A stretch of DNA of 64,000 nt from positions 124,001 to 188,000 of the forward strand of contig NZ_JAQISN010000001.1 of the NCBI RefSeq assembly GCF_037450285.1, given 5' to 3'. This DNA comes from Erwinia sp. SLM-02. Lineage in GTDB: Bacteria; Pseudomonadota; Gammaproteobacteria; Enterobacterales; Enterobacteriaceae. Under the pieces are notes generated by a model, which was not told the DNA's origin, did not search any database, and saw nothing but the letters and a program-made list of their open reading frames with translations. The position numbers and the translations under genes were made by a program. Below, one piece after another: positions 53,318 through 60,059 of the stretch; the first letter of the stretch is position 1; each line of letters opens with the position of its first letter.

Positions 53318-53545
53318 TCCCTCTCCATAGCTGCAAACGTGAACCAGCGCGAAGCCGTTCTACCGGAGAATGATTATAAAGGACAGGCGCACACATTCGG
53401 ACAGATTAATGCAGGGGATTTGGGCCGCTGTGCGGGAATATTGCCCGCATTGTGCAAGAAACAAACGGTCACCGGAGGCCGGCTTGCAATTGCCCTGGCG
53501 TTCATTGATAATGCGCCTGCGCTTCGGTTATCCGGGGCCGTCAAT

Positions 53546-53659
53546 GGGGGCCCTGTTGGTTCTCCCGCAATGCTAATTTGTGAATTCGGTCAGGTCCGGA
53601 AGGAAGCAGCCGTAACAAATGACGCGTGTGCCGGGATGTAGCTGGCAGGGCCCCCACCC
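53546..53659 (+). ncRNA. ffs: 4.5S RNA (signal recognition particle RNA)
   Basis: This 114-base RNA is the RNA core of the signal recognition particle and binds Ffh. The 5' GGGGGCCCTGTTGGTTCTCC and the 3' CTGGCAGGGCCCCCACCC close the long stem. The apical domain with GGTCAGGTCCGGAAGGAAGC and GCCGGGATGTAGCTGG is the conserved Ffh-binding part with the GGAA tetraloop. Length and ends equal those of the mature E. coli RNA. Confidence 0.97.
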
Positions 53660-54112
53660 AATTCCGCCGTCAAAAATCTCCCCTTCATCTAAGCTACGAA
53701 GATAACTCTCTGAGAGAAATCTCGCGTTCGTGCGCCGCAATGACCCGTAAAATGCGAAATTCCCTGCCTGAAGGGCGGATGCTGTGGCCGTTATGCATGG
53801 CTGCTTTGAGGGGGATATCCATCAGCGTAAGTTAAGATTACAGAAGCGTTTCGCGGTCGCGAAAAATACGCCAGTATCATTAGCAGGTTACGGCGTCGGA
53901 TTAGATTGCTGGAAGGGTAATGTGAAGCGCTGTGAGTAATTCAGATTATAGTTTGATGTCGTATTCGTGGCAGACATCCTTTCTACACATCAACGAGTGA
54001 TTCCAGTAAAAATGGATACCCTGTTTGACCGCGTAATGCTGGCAGGACGTCGCCCGTTACGTCCTGACAGCTCTGCCCACGCGACTCTATTAACATCAAA
54101 ACCATTTAATTG
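53660..54112. other. 453-base region between ffs and hha without a recognised gene
   Basis: In E. coli ybaA, ylaB, ylaC and maa occupy this position; here none is recognisable. A short hairpin lies at 54043-54066 (CAGGACGT with ACGTCCTG, eight-base loop) and another inverted repeat near 53849-53865. Short open frames exist but lack ribosome sites and family features. Confidence 0.6.
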
Positions 54113-54331
54113 TTAGCGTACAAATTTCCATACTGAAACGGGGACTTTGTCATAAAGTTTATTCATGGTAAGTTCCGCCAGCCGATGATCTGCTGCTGAA
54201 TAAAATATAGCCAGTTCGTCATCAGATAATTCGTACTTGTTCTTTTCAATCACGCGCTCAAGAGTGTCGATAGAACGACAGCGTCTGAGGCGCATCAGAT
54301 AATCAGTTTTAGTTAAAAGTTTGTCAGTCAT
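54113..54331 (-). CDS. hha: Haemolysin expression modulator Hha
   Basis: Hha binds H-NS and sharpens silencing of AT-rich horizontally acquired genes; with TomB it also behaves as a toxin-antitoxin pair affecting biofilm. The 72-residue product is very close to E. coli Hha: LTKTDYLMRLRRCRSIDTLE and ELSDDELAIFYSAADHRLAE, ending VPVSVWKFVR. ATG 54331 gives the E. coli length; ATG 54334 is one codon earlier. It follows tomB on the same strand by 27 bases. Confidence 0.97.
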   Translation of the reverse strand: MTDKLLTKTDYLMRLRRCRSIDTLERVIEKNKYELSDDELAIFYSAADHRLAELTMNKLYDKVPVSVWKFVR

Positions 54332-54358
54332 CATTAAACCGTAAGGAGTAGTGGGTTA

Positions 54359-54739
54359 CTAAAATGAATGGCTGGCCTGAATTTGGCCGGGCGCACACTC
54401 TTCTGCAAAAATGTTGAACAGGCGTTTTGCTGATTTTTGCCAACGCTGAAGGTCCTGTGCATTAATGCCGTAATTGCTGAATAACATAAACGTATCATCG
54501 AGATAATCATCAATCTGTCCAATCAGATCGGTATCATCGACGTGCTTAATTTTGTAATTCATAGTAAAAGCAGCAATGTGCTCTATCAGGTCATTAAGCT
54601 GCAGGTTGATGGCGGAAGTGGGATCGTTAACCCAGCCGTGGTGGCTGTCGCCCAACGTTGCCATACTTTCATCATACAGGTTTTCACACAAGAATTTCAG
54701 TTGTGCAATATCATGCCTTCTCGGTGAGTATTCGTCCAT
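54359..54739 (-). CDS. tomB: Hha toxicity modulator TomB
   Basis: TomB counteracts Hha. The 126-residue product keeps the family core MDEYSPRRHDIAQLKFLCEN, GWVNDPTSAINLQLNDLIEH and DYLDDTFMLFSNYGIN. The C-terminal 20 residues differ from E. coli. I chose ATG 54739, which follows GGAGGGGAA and gives the conserved start; upstream in-frame residues are not conserved. It forms an operon with hha. In E. coli acrB lies next; here five kilobases of other genes intervene. Confidence 0.95.
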   Translation of the reverse strand: MDEYSPRRHDIAQLKFLCENLYDESMATLGDSHHGWVNDPTSAINLQLNDLIEHIAAFTMNYKIKHVDDTDLIGQIDDYLDDTFMLFSNYGINAQDLQRWQKSAKRLFNIFAEECAPGQIQASHSF

Positions 54740-54885
54740 CTTTTTCCCCTCCATCGCTAGAAAAACATGCCTATTAACAGCACTTTTATACTCGGTAGGC
54801 CAGGAAGTGATAATTACTCTTCGAATGAAACATCTATTTAAAATATAACTTAGTTTCATTTTTTTGTTAACTAATTGACTGATTA

Positions 54886-55239
54886 TTACAATTCTTCCGA
54901 TGCTGTGTCCGGCGTGTTGTCTATGAAATCAAACACCATTTGCCCCTCCGCAAGGACAAAATTGACCGAACTATAGCTGGTTTCATCTGAATCAATATCC
55001 AGACAGGCATTGAAGACGTTCCACAGAAAACTATAGTTCATTTTATAACGTGATGGTCCCAGTTCATCCAGGGAAATAACATTCAGACTATTCGGAACAT
55101 AACGGGCATTGGGCGAATACCACATCAAATTGCCCACCAGGTCTTCTTCTATTTTCGGAATGTTCTGTTTAATCTCCGCTATTAATTCTAGTGGAGTAAT
55201 GTCACTTTGACGATTTTTTAATGGTAAAGTTCTGTGCAT
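54886..55239 (-). CDS. Uncharacterised acidic 117-residue protein
   Basis: I do not recognise this protein. It has no signal peptide or membrane helix. It appears alpha/beta, with an N-terminal helical part (PLELIAEIKQNIPKIEEDLV) and a C-terminal beta part (SSVNFVLAEGQMVFDFID) that is strongly acidic. The size and acidity are reminiscent of small immunity proteins, but that is a weak impression. CGGAG lies six bases before ATG 55239, so it is probably translated. The base composition is more AT-rich than the neighbouring core genes. It lies upstream of tomB on the same strand and is divergent from the zinc transporter. Confidence 0.75.
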   Translation of the reverse strand: MHRTLPLKNRQSDITPLELIAEIKQNIPKIEEDLVGNLMWYSPNARYVPNSLNVISLDELGPSRYKMNYSFLWNVFNACLDIDSDETSYSSVNFVLAEGQMVFDFIDNTPDTASEEL

Positions 55240-55497
55240 TTTTTACTCCGAAGTTAATTGTTGCTAATAAAGGCAGTCCGATTTTATCGCGAATGAAAGT
55301 CGCAGACTATTCTGCTTTAGCCTATCACTATGATTTGTCAATCGATTGTTATTTCCCTCCGGGGCCCTTTTTTTCGATTCGGCTCACGCTTGTTGAATTT
55401 TCTTTATATAAATCACGACGAAAGTGACGGCCTCCTAATGTAATACTTAGATACATTTTAATCTTATCAATTTGACCATTTTAGCAGTAGATTATTG

Positions 55498-55513
55498 TTA
55501 TGTTATAACATAA
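55498..55513. promoter_or_regulatory. Zur-box-like palindrome before the zinc transporter
   Basis: TTATGTTATAACATAA is a perfect 16-base palindrome in an AT-rich context. Read on the minus strand, ATGTTATAACATAACAA resembles the enterobacterial Zur box (ATGTTATANTATAACAT) apart from a few positions. It overlaps the first base of the mini-ORF start codon, which would place Zur on the promoter or start point. Identification as a Zur site is an inference supported by the transporter type and the second box at 59957. Confidence 0.65.
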
Positions 55514-55653
55514 TGAATCACGCTATGCGCAATCCTTCTTCGTTTTTTTATCGTTTTGGCACCCTGTTCAGCTGGCCCGCATGGTTGCGTACGGCGTTCA
55601 TCCTCGGACTCGTCTTGCTGCTCATGATCATGACAAAATGGGCGGCCGCCTGA
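55513..55653 (+). CDS. 46-residue membrane mini-protein, coupled to the transporter ATPase
   Basis: This short frame encodes an Arg- and aromatic-rich N-terminus (NPSSFFYRFGTLFSWPAWLR) and one strong membrane helix (AFILGLVLLLMIM), ending TKWAAA. Its stop codon overlaps the ATG of the ATPase gene (TGATG), the layout of translational coupling. No good ribosome site precedes ATG 55513; ATG 55525 is an in-frame alternative, and leaderless initiation is possible because the palindrome lies directly upstream. It is not recognised as any named family. It may be a small transporter subunit or only a leader peptide that couples translation. Confidence 0.5.
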   Translation: MNHAMRNPSSFFYRFGTLFSWPAWLRTAFILGLVLLLMIMTKWAAA

Positions 55654-56342
55654 TGATTACCTTAAACAAATTGGTTGTCGGTTATCAACAGCGGGCGGTG
55701 ACCCCTGAACTGGTCGGTGAATTTACCCAGGGCAGTATGACCGCCCTGATTGGGGACAACGGCAGCGGCAAGTCGACGCTGTTAAAAACCCTGTGCGGCA
55801 TGGTCCCCCCGGTTAGCGGCAGTATCAGTCTGCCCGATCCCCGGCCAGGTATCGCCTGGCTCCCACAGCATACGGAAATTGAAAAATCATTTCCCCTCAC
55901 CGTGTTCGATCTGGTGGCGATGGGCTTCTGGCGCCAGTGCGGCTGGTTCGGCGGGATTAATCGCCAACAGCGTAAGCAGGTACTGGAAGCCCTGGATCGC
56001 GTCCGCATGCTGCCCTTTGTCGATGCGTCACCGGGGACGCTCTCCGGTGGCCAGCTCCAGCGAGTGCTCTTTGCCCGGCTGCTGATTCAGGATGCCGAAT
56101 TGCTGTTGCTTGATGAGCCTTTCAGCGGGGTTGACAGCGACACTGTCGCGCTGCTGATTGAGCTACTGGCTGAGCGCCACCGTGCGGGCTGCACGCTGAT
56201 AGTGGTTCTGCATGATATGGCCACGGTCGCGAATCATTTCCCTCAGGTACTGCGGTTGAAGGCGCATCACAGCGAATGGTCGTGCCGGAGCTGTGGCGTG
56301 ACCGGCCTGAATTTTTCCCGCAGTGGAGGAGAGCGAGCATGA
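55653..56342 (+). CDS. Zinc/manganese-type ABC transporter, ATP-binding subunit
   Basis: The 229-residue product powers uptake of a divalent metal. Walker A is GDNGSGKST (34-42), the Q-loop Gln is near 72, the signature LSGGQ is at 130-134, Walker B LLLLDEP at 150-156, and the switch His is 187. It is of the ZnuC/SitB type. An unusual C-terminal tail carries HHSEWSCRSCG, a possible metal-binding cluster. ATG 55653 overlaps the mini-ORF stop, and the permease start overlaps this stop (ATGA). The likely metal is zinc, given the binding protein and Zur-like site. Confidence 0.93.
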   Translation: MITLNKLVVGYQQRAVTPELVGEFTQGSMTALIGDNGSGKSTLLKTLCGMVPPVSGSISLPDPRPGIAWLPQHTEIEKSFPLTVFDLVAMGFWRQCGWFGGINRQQRKQVLEALDRVRMLPFVDASPGTLSGGQLQRVLFARLLIQDAELLLLDEPFSGVDSDTVALLIELLAERHRAGCTLIVVLHDMATVANHFPQVLRLKAHHSEWSCRSCGVTGLNFSRSGGERA

Positions 56343-57202
56343 TACTGATTGAGCCGTTTATCGAATTTGGTTTCATGCGTCGCGCGCTGGTCGCCTGTGT
56401 CGCTCTTTCCCTGAGCGCGACGCCGCTCGGTGTATTTTTACTGCTTCGCCGCATGAGTCTGGTGGGGGATGCATTATCACATGCGGTGCTGCCGGGGGCG
56501 GCGATTGGCTATCTGATTTCAGGCCTGTCGCTGGTGGCCATGGGGATCGGGGGGGCGATTGCCGGGCTGACGGTGGCACTGCTCTCCGGGGCCGTCAGCC
56601 GCTACACGCCGCTGCGTGAAGATGCCAGTTTCGCTGGATTCTATCTTGGATCGCTGGCCCTGGGCGTCACGCTGGTGTCACTGCGCGGTTCCAGCGTTGA
56701 CCTGCTGCATGTGCTGTTTGGTTCACTGCTGGCCGTTGATACCCCATCAATTTTACTGGTCAGCGCGATCGGCGCTATCTCTCTTGTGGCACTGGCGCTG
56801 ATTTATCGGCCGCTGGTGATCGATGCGTTCGACCCCACGTTTTTGGCGGCTCAGAACCGCTGGACCTCCCCACTGGTCCACGGCATTTTCCTGGTGCTGG
56901 TGGTGATTAACCTTGTAGCCGGTTTCCAGGTGTTGGGTACGCTGATGAGCGTCGGGTTGATGATGCTGCCCGCTGCCAGCGCCCGCTTCTGGAGCCGCCA
57001 TCTCTCAGGCACGCTCGGAGCCGCGATGCTGCTGGCAACACTTTCCAGCGTTTTTGGCCTCTGCGCCTCTTTCTACCTCTCGCTGCCCGCCGGACCCGCC
57101 GTGGTACTGAGCGCGGCACTCCTGTTTTTTATCTCGATTTTATTTGGACCCTGCGGCGGCATTTTTTCCGGGCGCAGAATATTGTCTATGGCGAAGGAGT
57201 AA
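56339..57202 (+). CDS. Zinc/manganese-type ABC transporter, permease subunit
   Basis: The 287-residue product belongs to the ABC-3 permease family (ZnuB/SitC type) of the inner membrane, with about eight helices. The motifs RRMSLVGDALSHAVLPGAAIGY near the N-terminus and GTLMSVGLMMLPAASA in the second half, where the permease contacts the ATPase, are typical. ATG 56339 overlaps the ATPase stop by four bases and follows GGAGGAGAG. The binding-protein gene starts four bases after the stop. This is a three-subunit importer separate from the standard znuABC locus, which is not in this window. Confidence 0.93.
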   Translation: MILIEPFIEFGFMRRALVACVALSLSATPLGVFLLLRRMSLVGDALSHAVLPGAAIGYLISGLSLVAMGIGGAIAGLTVALLSGAVSRYTPLREDASFAGFYLGSLALGVTLVSLRGSSVDLLHVLFGSLLAVDTPSILLVSAIGAISLVALALIYRPLVIDAFDPTFLAAQNRWTSPLVHGIFLVLVVINLVAGFQVLGTLMSVGLMMLPAASARFWSRHLSGTLGAAMLLATLSSVFGLCASFYLSLPAGPAVVLSAALLFFISILFGPCGGIFSGRRILSMAKE

Positions 57203-57206
57203 TACT

Positions 57207-58085
57207 ATGAAGAAGTTACCTTTGGTGCTGGCATTATCAGCCCTGTTTACCGCACCGGCGGTGATGGCAAAAACCGTCCAGGCGGTTGCCAGTTTTAGCG
57301 TCCTGGCGGACATTGTACAAAATGTTGGCGGTGAGCATGTGGTCGTAAAAAGTCTTGTCGGGCCTAATGGCGATCCGCACAGTTTTGAGCCAACGCCAAA
57401 AGATAGCCAGTCGCTGGCCCATGCAGACGTGGTATTCGTCAGCGGTCTGGGAATGGAAGGGTGGATGGACCGTCTGATCGCCTCCTCGGGTTACAAAGGT
57501 CAGACCGTTGTGGCCTCCAGCGGCATCAACACGCGGAAGATGGAAGAGGATGGCAAAACGATTACCGATCCCCATGCATGGAACAGCATGCAAAATGGCG
57601 TGACCTATGCCACCAACGTCATGAATGCGCTTATCGCTGCCGATCCCGCTGATGCGGACTACTTCTGCCAGCATGGCCGTGCTTACATTGCGCAGTTGGA
57701 AAAGCTGGATAGCTGGGCGCAGCAGGAGTTTGCGCAGATCCCTCAATCAAAGCGTAAGGTCTTAACCAGCCACGACGCCTTTGGCTATTTTGGACAGCGT
57801 TATGGTGTGAGTTTCCTTTCTCCGGTCGGTTTTTCTACCGAGTCTGAAGCCAGCGCATCGGATGTTGCAGAGCTGATTACCCAGCTGAAAAAAGAGAAAA
57901 TTAATGCGTGGTTTATCGAAAACCAAACCGATCCTCGTCTGGTCAAGCAGATTGCCTCGGCCACCGGCGCTAAGCAGGGGGGAGAACTGTACCCGGAAGC
58001 CTTAACGGAAAAGGGCGGTGAAGCAGACAGCTATATTGCCGCGTTTAAGCATAACGTCAGCGCGATGGTTGCCAGTATGAAGTAA
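57207..58085 (+). CDS. Zinc/manganese-type ABC transporter, periplasmic binding protein
   Basis: The 292-residue product has a signal peptide (residues about 1-21, ending AVMA) and a cluster A-I solute-binding fold. Metal ligands read from alignment to the family are His58 (GDPHSFEPT), His123 (DPHAWNS), His189 (SHDAFGYF) and Asp274 (GEADSYI). Manganese binders of the PsaA/SitA type have Glu at the third position, so His189 favours zinc, as in ZnuA and TroA. The His-rich loop of ZnuA is absent. It ends the operon that begins with the mini-ORF; a hairpin follows. Confidence 0.93.
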   Translation: MKKLPLVLALSALFTAPAVMAKTVQAVASFSVLADIVQNVGGEHVVVKSLVGPNGDPHSFEPTPKDSQSLAHADVVFVSGLGMEGWMDRLIASSGYKGQTVVASSGINTRKMEEDGKTITDPHAWNSMQNGVTYATNVMNALIAADPADADYFCQHGRAYIAQLEKLDSWAQQEFAQIPQSKRKVLTSHDAFGYFGQRYGVSFLSPVGFSTESEASASDVAELITQLKKEKINAWFIENQTDPRLVKQIASATGAKQGGELYPEALTEKGGEADSYIAAFKHNVSAMVASMK

Positions 58086-58091
58086 ATTGCG

Positions 58092-58119
58092 AAGGCGGGC
58101 GCGCTGAGCGCTCCGCCTT
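58092..58119. terminator. Hairpin between the zinc operon and the repeat protein gene
   Basis: AAGGCGG pairs with CCGCCTT and an inner GCGC with GCGC around a five-base loop, with one bulged T. There is no T run, so it is a weak candidate for a shared terminator between the two convergent genes. Confidence 0.5.
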
Positions 58120-58135
58120 ACGTTCATCCGACCGA

Positions 58136-59173
58136 TCAGAATGTACGATGGTAGTTGACCAGCGGCAGTACCGGGACGGTAGCATTGGTGGCAATATTGA
58201 TTACCCCAATCTGCAGCCCCTCAAGATGTTTGGTGGCGTTAACCAGACCAATCTGGAAAGAGGTGCTGTCGGAATAGTTGAAGGCACCAATGTCCGCATT
58301 GGTAAAGCCCGTTGAGGCGTTAACGGCACCAAAGTTGAAACCATTCACGTTGTGCGCCACGTTAACCACGCCGATGTTGCCCCCCTGCACATCGTTTGTC
58401 AGGTTGACCACACCGATGTTGGCACCCTGCACGTTATGCGTCATGTTGAGCGCCGCCAGGTTAGCGCCCACGGTATCCTGAGACAGGCTATAGAGTGGCG
58501 ACAGGTTCAAACCGGTTATGTTGCCTGAGACGTTGACCAGGCCCAGGTTAAGCCCCTCAATATTACCTTCACTCCAGTTTCCCAGGGCTCCCACGTTTAC
58601 CCCGACCGCGTTACCGGTATGGTTCAGTGCGGTGATGTTAATACCGGTACTGTCACGCTGAGTCCAGTTGAATGGCGCGACGTTTATGCCATCTCTGTTT
58701 TCCGCCGTATAGTTTCCCAGCAGGCCGATGTTCAGCCCTTTCATACTCCCCGTTTGGGTCACGACACCAATGTTCGCCCCCGTAACGCTTTTTGCCGCAC
58801 TGTACAGACCGACGTTAACGCCGCTCAGATCGCCCACCTGGTTTCCCAGACCGATGTTGACGCCGTTATCCGTACCGCCATGCCAGTTAAACAAGCCGAT
58901 AGCCACACCATTCATACCGTTGCGAATATGCGAGCCGGCAAGGGCGCCGATCTGCAAGCCGTTAAGCTGGTCAAGTTCACCGTATCCGAGGATCGGCAGG
59001 TCAAACCCGTTCACCGTTCCTGAATTACTGTAAAGGAAGCTGCCGTGGAAACCGTTTACCTCATTATCATCAGGCAAATTATTGAAGGAGGAAAGTTGAA
59101 TGGGGGTCGATGCCATGCTGGCAGCGGAAAACATGACGCATGACAAGGCTAATGCTAATGTTGAACGTTTCAT
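58136..59173 (-). CDS. Secreted solenoid protein with about 18 repeats of 14-15 residues
   Basis: The 345-residue product has a signal peptide (residues about 1-22, MKRSTLALALSCVMFSAASM then AS). A mature part follows that is almost wholly repeats of the form xGxNIGxxNxxxx, for example SGVNVGLYSAAKSV, TGANIGVVTQTGSM, QGANIGVVNLTNDV and QGGNIGVVNVAHNV. I count about 18 units from residue 70 to 335. The regular Gly, Asn and hydrophobic positions suggest a beta-solenoid exposed in the periplasm or at the surface. It resembles surface repeat proteins of other bacteria in style, but I assign no function. It lies convergent to the zinc operon; a weak Zur-like half site (AAATGTTA) precedes it on its own strand. 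Confidence 0.88.
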   Translation of the reverse strand: MKRSTLALALSCVMFSAASMASTPIQLSSFNNLPDDNEVNGFHGSFLYSNSGTVNGFDLPILGYGELDQLNGLQIGALAGSHIRNGMNGVAIGLFNWHGGTDNGVNIGLGNQVGDLSGVNVGLYSAAKSVTGANIGVVTQTGSMKGLNIGLLGNYTAENRDGINVAPFNWTQRDSTGINITALNHTGNAVGVNVGALGNWSEGNIEGLNLGLVNVSGNITGLNLSPLYSLSQDTVGANLAALNMTHNVQGANIGVVNLTNDVQGGNIGVVNVAHNVNGFNFGAVNASTGFTNADIGAFNYSDSTSFQIGLVNATKHLEGLQIGVINIATNATVPVLPLVNYHRTF

Positions 59174-59527
59174 TTTTGATATCCCTATTTAATTATGATG
59201 CGTAACATTTTGAATGACAGGGCTTTCATCTAATCTGTGCCACTACACAGCAGCAATCATCAAATGTCGTCGCTATCAACGTGATACAGCAACATTGCGA
59301 TGAGGTGCTTTGTATAACTTACTGTTTTTATGGTGAATTCTTTGACAAAAAATGCGCATAAACGCACGTTAAACAGACGTGGGATCAACGGTGAGGCAAA
59401 GGTTAAATAAATGTTTTTGAAGGGAAGTTATTATTTTTCGGCGCAATTAATTATGGCTGAAAATAAAAATCACATAAAAAGGGCGAATCAAAAAACGATC
59501 CGCCCGGCACGTTAAGTTCATTTTAAC
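59174..59527. other. 354-base region between the repeat protein gene and rpmJ2
   Basis: This AT-rich stretch holds the promoter of the repeat protein gene on the minus strand and the terminator of rpmE2-rpmJ2. A half palindrome (TAACATTT at about 59203-59210 on the plus strand) could be part of a weak Zur site. No other gene is visible. Confidence 0.6.
59476..59505 (-). terminator. Intrinsic terminator of rpmE2-rpmJ2
   Basis: On the minus strand GGGCGGATC pairs with GATTCGCCC (one G-U pair) around a seven-base T-rich loop, and five T follow. It lies 23 bases past the rpmJ2 stop. Confidence 0.8.
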
Positions 59528-59668
59528 TTAGCGCTTTTTCTTTCTACCCTGCACCGCTTTAAAGCGGGGGTTGCTCTTACAAATAACGAATACCCGTCCA
59601 TGACGGCGCACCACTTTGCAATCCTTGTGGCGTTTTTTGGCCGAAGCCAGCGAGCTTAATACCTGCAT
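59528..59668 (-). CDS. rpmJ2: Zinc-free ribosomal protein L36 paralogue (YkgO type)
   Basis: The 46-residue product is the alternative L36 used when zinc is scarce. It begins MQVLSSLASAKKRHKDCKVV and ends KSNPRFKAVQGRKKKR, close to E. coli YkgO. The zinc-binding set of the standard L36 (three Cys and one His) is incomplete: only Cys17 and Cys30 remain, His14 and Phe36 stand at the other two places. It is nine bases after rpmE2 on the same strand, and the pair is likely controlled by the Zur box before rpmE2. Confidence 0.95.
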   Translation of the reverse strand: MQVLSSLASAKKRHKDCKVVRRHGRVFVICKSNPRFKAVQGRKKKR

Positions 59669-59677
59669 CGGGACCCC

Positions 59678-59938
59678 TTATTTTTTCATGACGTTGAGAA
59701 TGCCGCCAAAGCGCTGGCTGAAGCGCGCTGCGCTGCCTTCTTTAGCGAAGTCTTTCTGTTTGCCGGTGTAGTAAACGTGAGAAGCTGAAGACACATCCAG
59801 CGTCACATAAGGCATTACTTTGCCATCATGCTCGATGGTACGGTCGGTTTTGATGGTGGACCCTACCACAAAGTAAGCATCGGCCGTGGTGTCATGGAAC
59901 ACCACCTGACGGTAAGCAGGATGAATACCCTGTTTCAT
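59678..59938 (-). CDS. rpmE2: Zinc-free ribosomal protein L31 paralogue (YkgM, type B)
   Basis: The 86-residue product is the alternative L31, which lacks the Cys zinc ribbon of the standard protein and replaces it on ribosomes in zinc starvation, freeing zinc. It has IHPAYRQVVFHDTTADAYFV, GSTIKTDRTIEHDG and ASHVYYTGKQKD, and contains no Cys. The ATG at 59938 is preceded by a Zur box 19 bases away. It forms a two-gene unit with rpmJ2. In E. coli the same pair (ykgM-ykgO) is elsewhere on the chromosome. Confidence 0.97.
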   Translation of the reverse strand: MKQGIHPAYRQVVFHDTTADAYFVVGSTIKTDRTIEHDGKVMPYVTLDVSSASHVYYTGKQKDFAKEGSAARFSQRFGGILNVMKK

Positions 59939-59956
59939 CGGTTACTCCATTTGTTA

Positions 59957-59971
59957 TGTTATACTATAACA
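59957..59971. promoter_or_regulatory. Zur box before rpmE2
   Basis: TGTTATACTATAACA is a perfect palindrome with a central base. With its neighbouring bases it matches the enterobacterial Zur consensus ATGTTATANTATAACAT at all but one position. It lies 19 bases upstream of the rpmE2 ATG, over the expected -10 region (TATAGT on the minus strand), as fits a repressor that lets go when zinc is low. Confidence 0.85.
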
Positions 59972-60005
59972 ATAGTATGCGCCGACGCTTTTGAAATTGC
60001 AACCG

Positions 60006-60037
60006 CAAAAAAAAGAGGCCGCACAGGGCGGCCTCTT
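60006..60037 (-). terminator. Intrinsic terminator after acrB
   Basis: On the minus strand AAGAGGCCGC pairs with GCGGCCTCTT around a five-base loop, and a run of T follows. It lies 22 bases past the acrB stop. Confidence 0.9.
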
Positions 60038-60059
60038 AATCGTTTTCGACGGATGTCGG

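Noticed and set aside
53626..53835. A 69-residue frame beginning inside ffs
   Set aside because: Its start lies in the 4.5S RNA and it has no conserved sequence.
55221..55427. A 68-residue plus-strand frame in the gap before the zinc operon
   Set aside because: It overlaps the start of the minus-strand orphan gene, has no ribosome site and no recognisable feature.
58278..59033. Plus-strand frames opposite the repeat protein gene
   Set aside because: They arise from the repeated codons of the minus-strand gene, which has a signal peptide and regular repeats.
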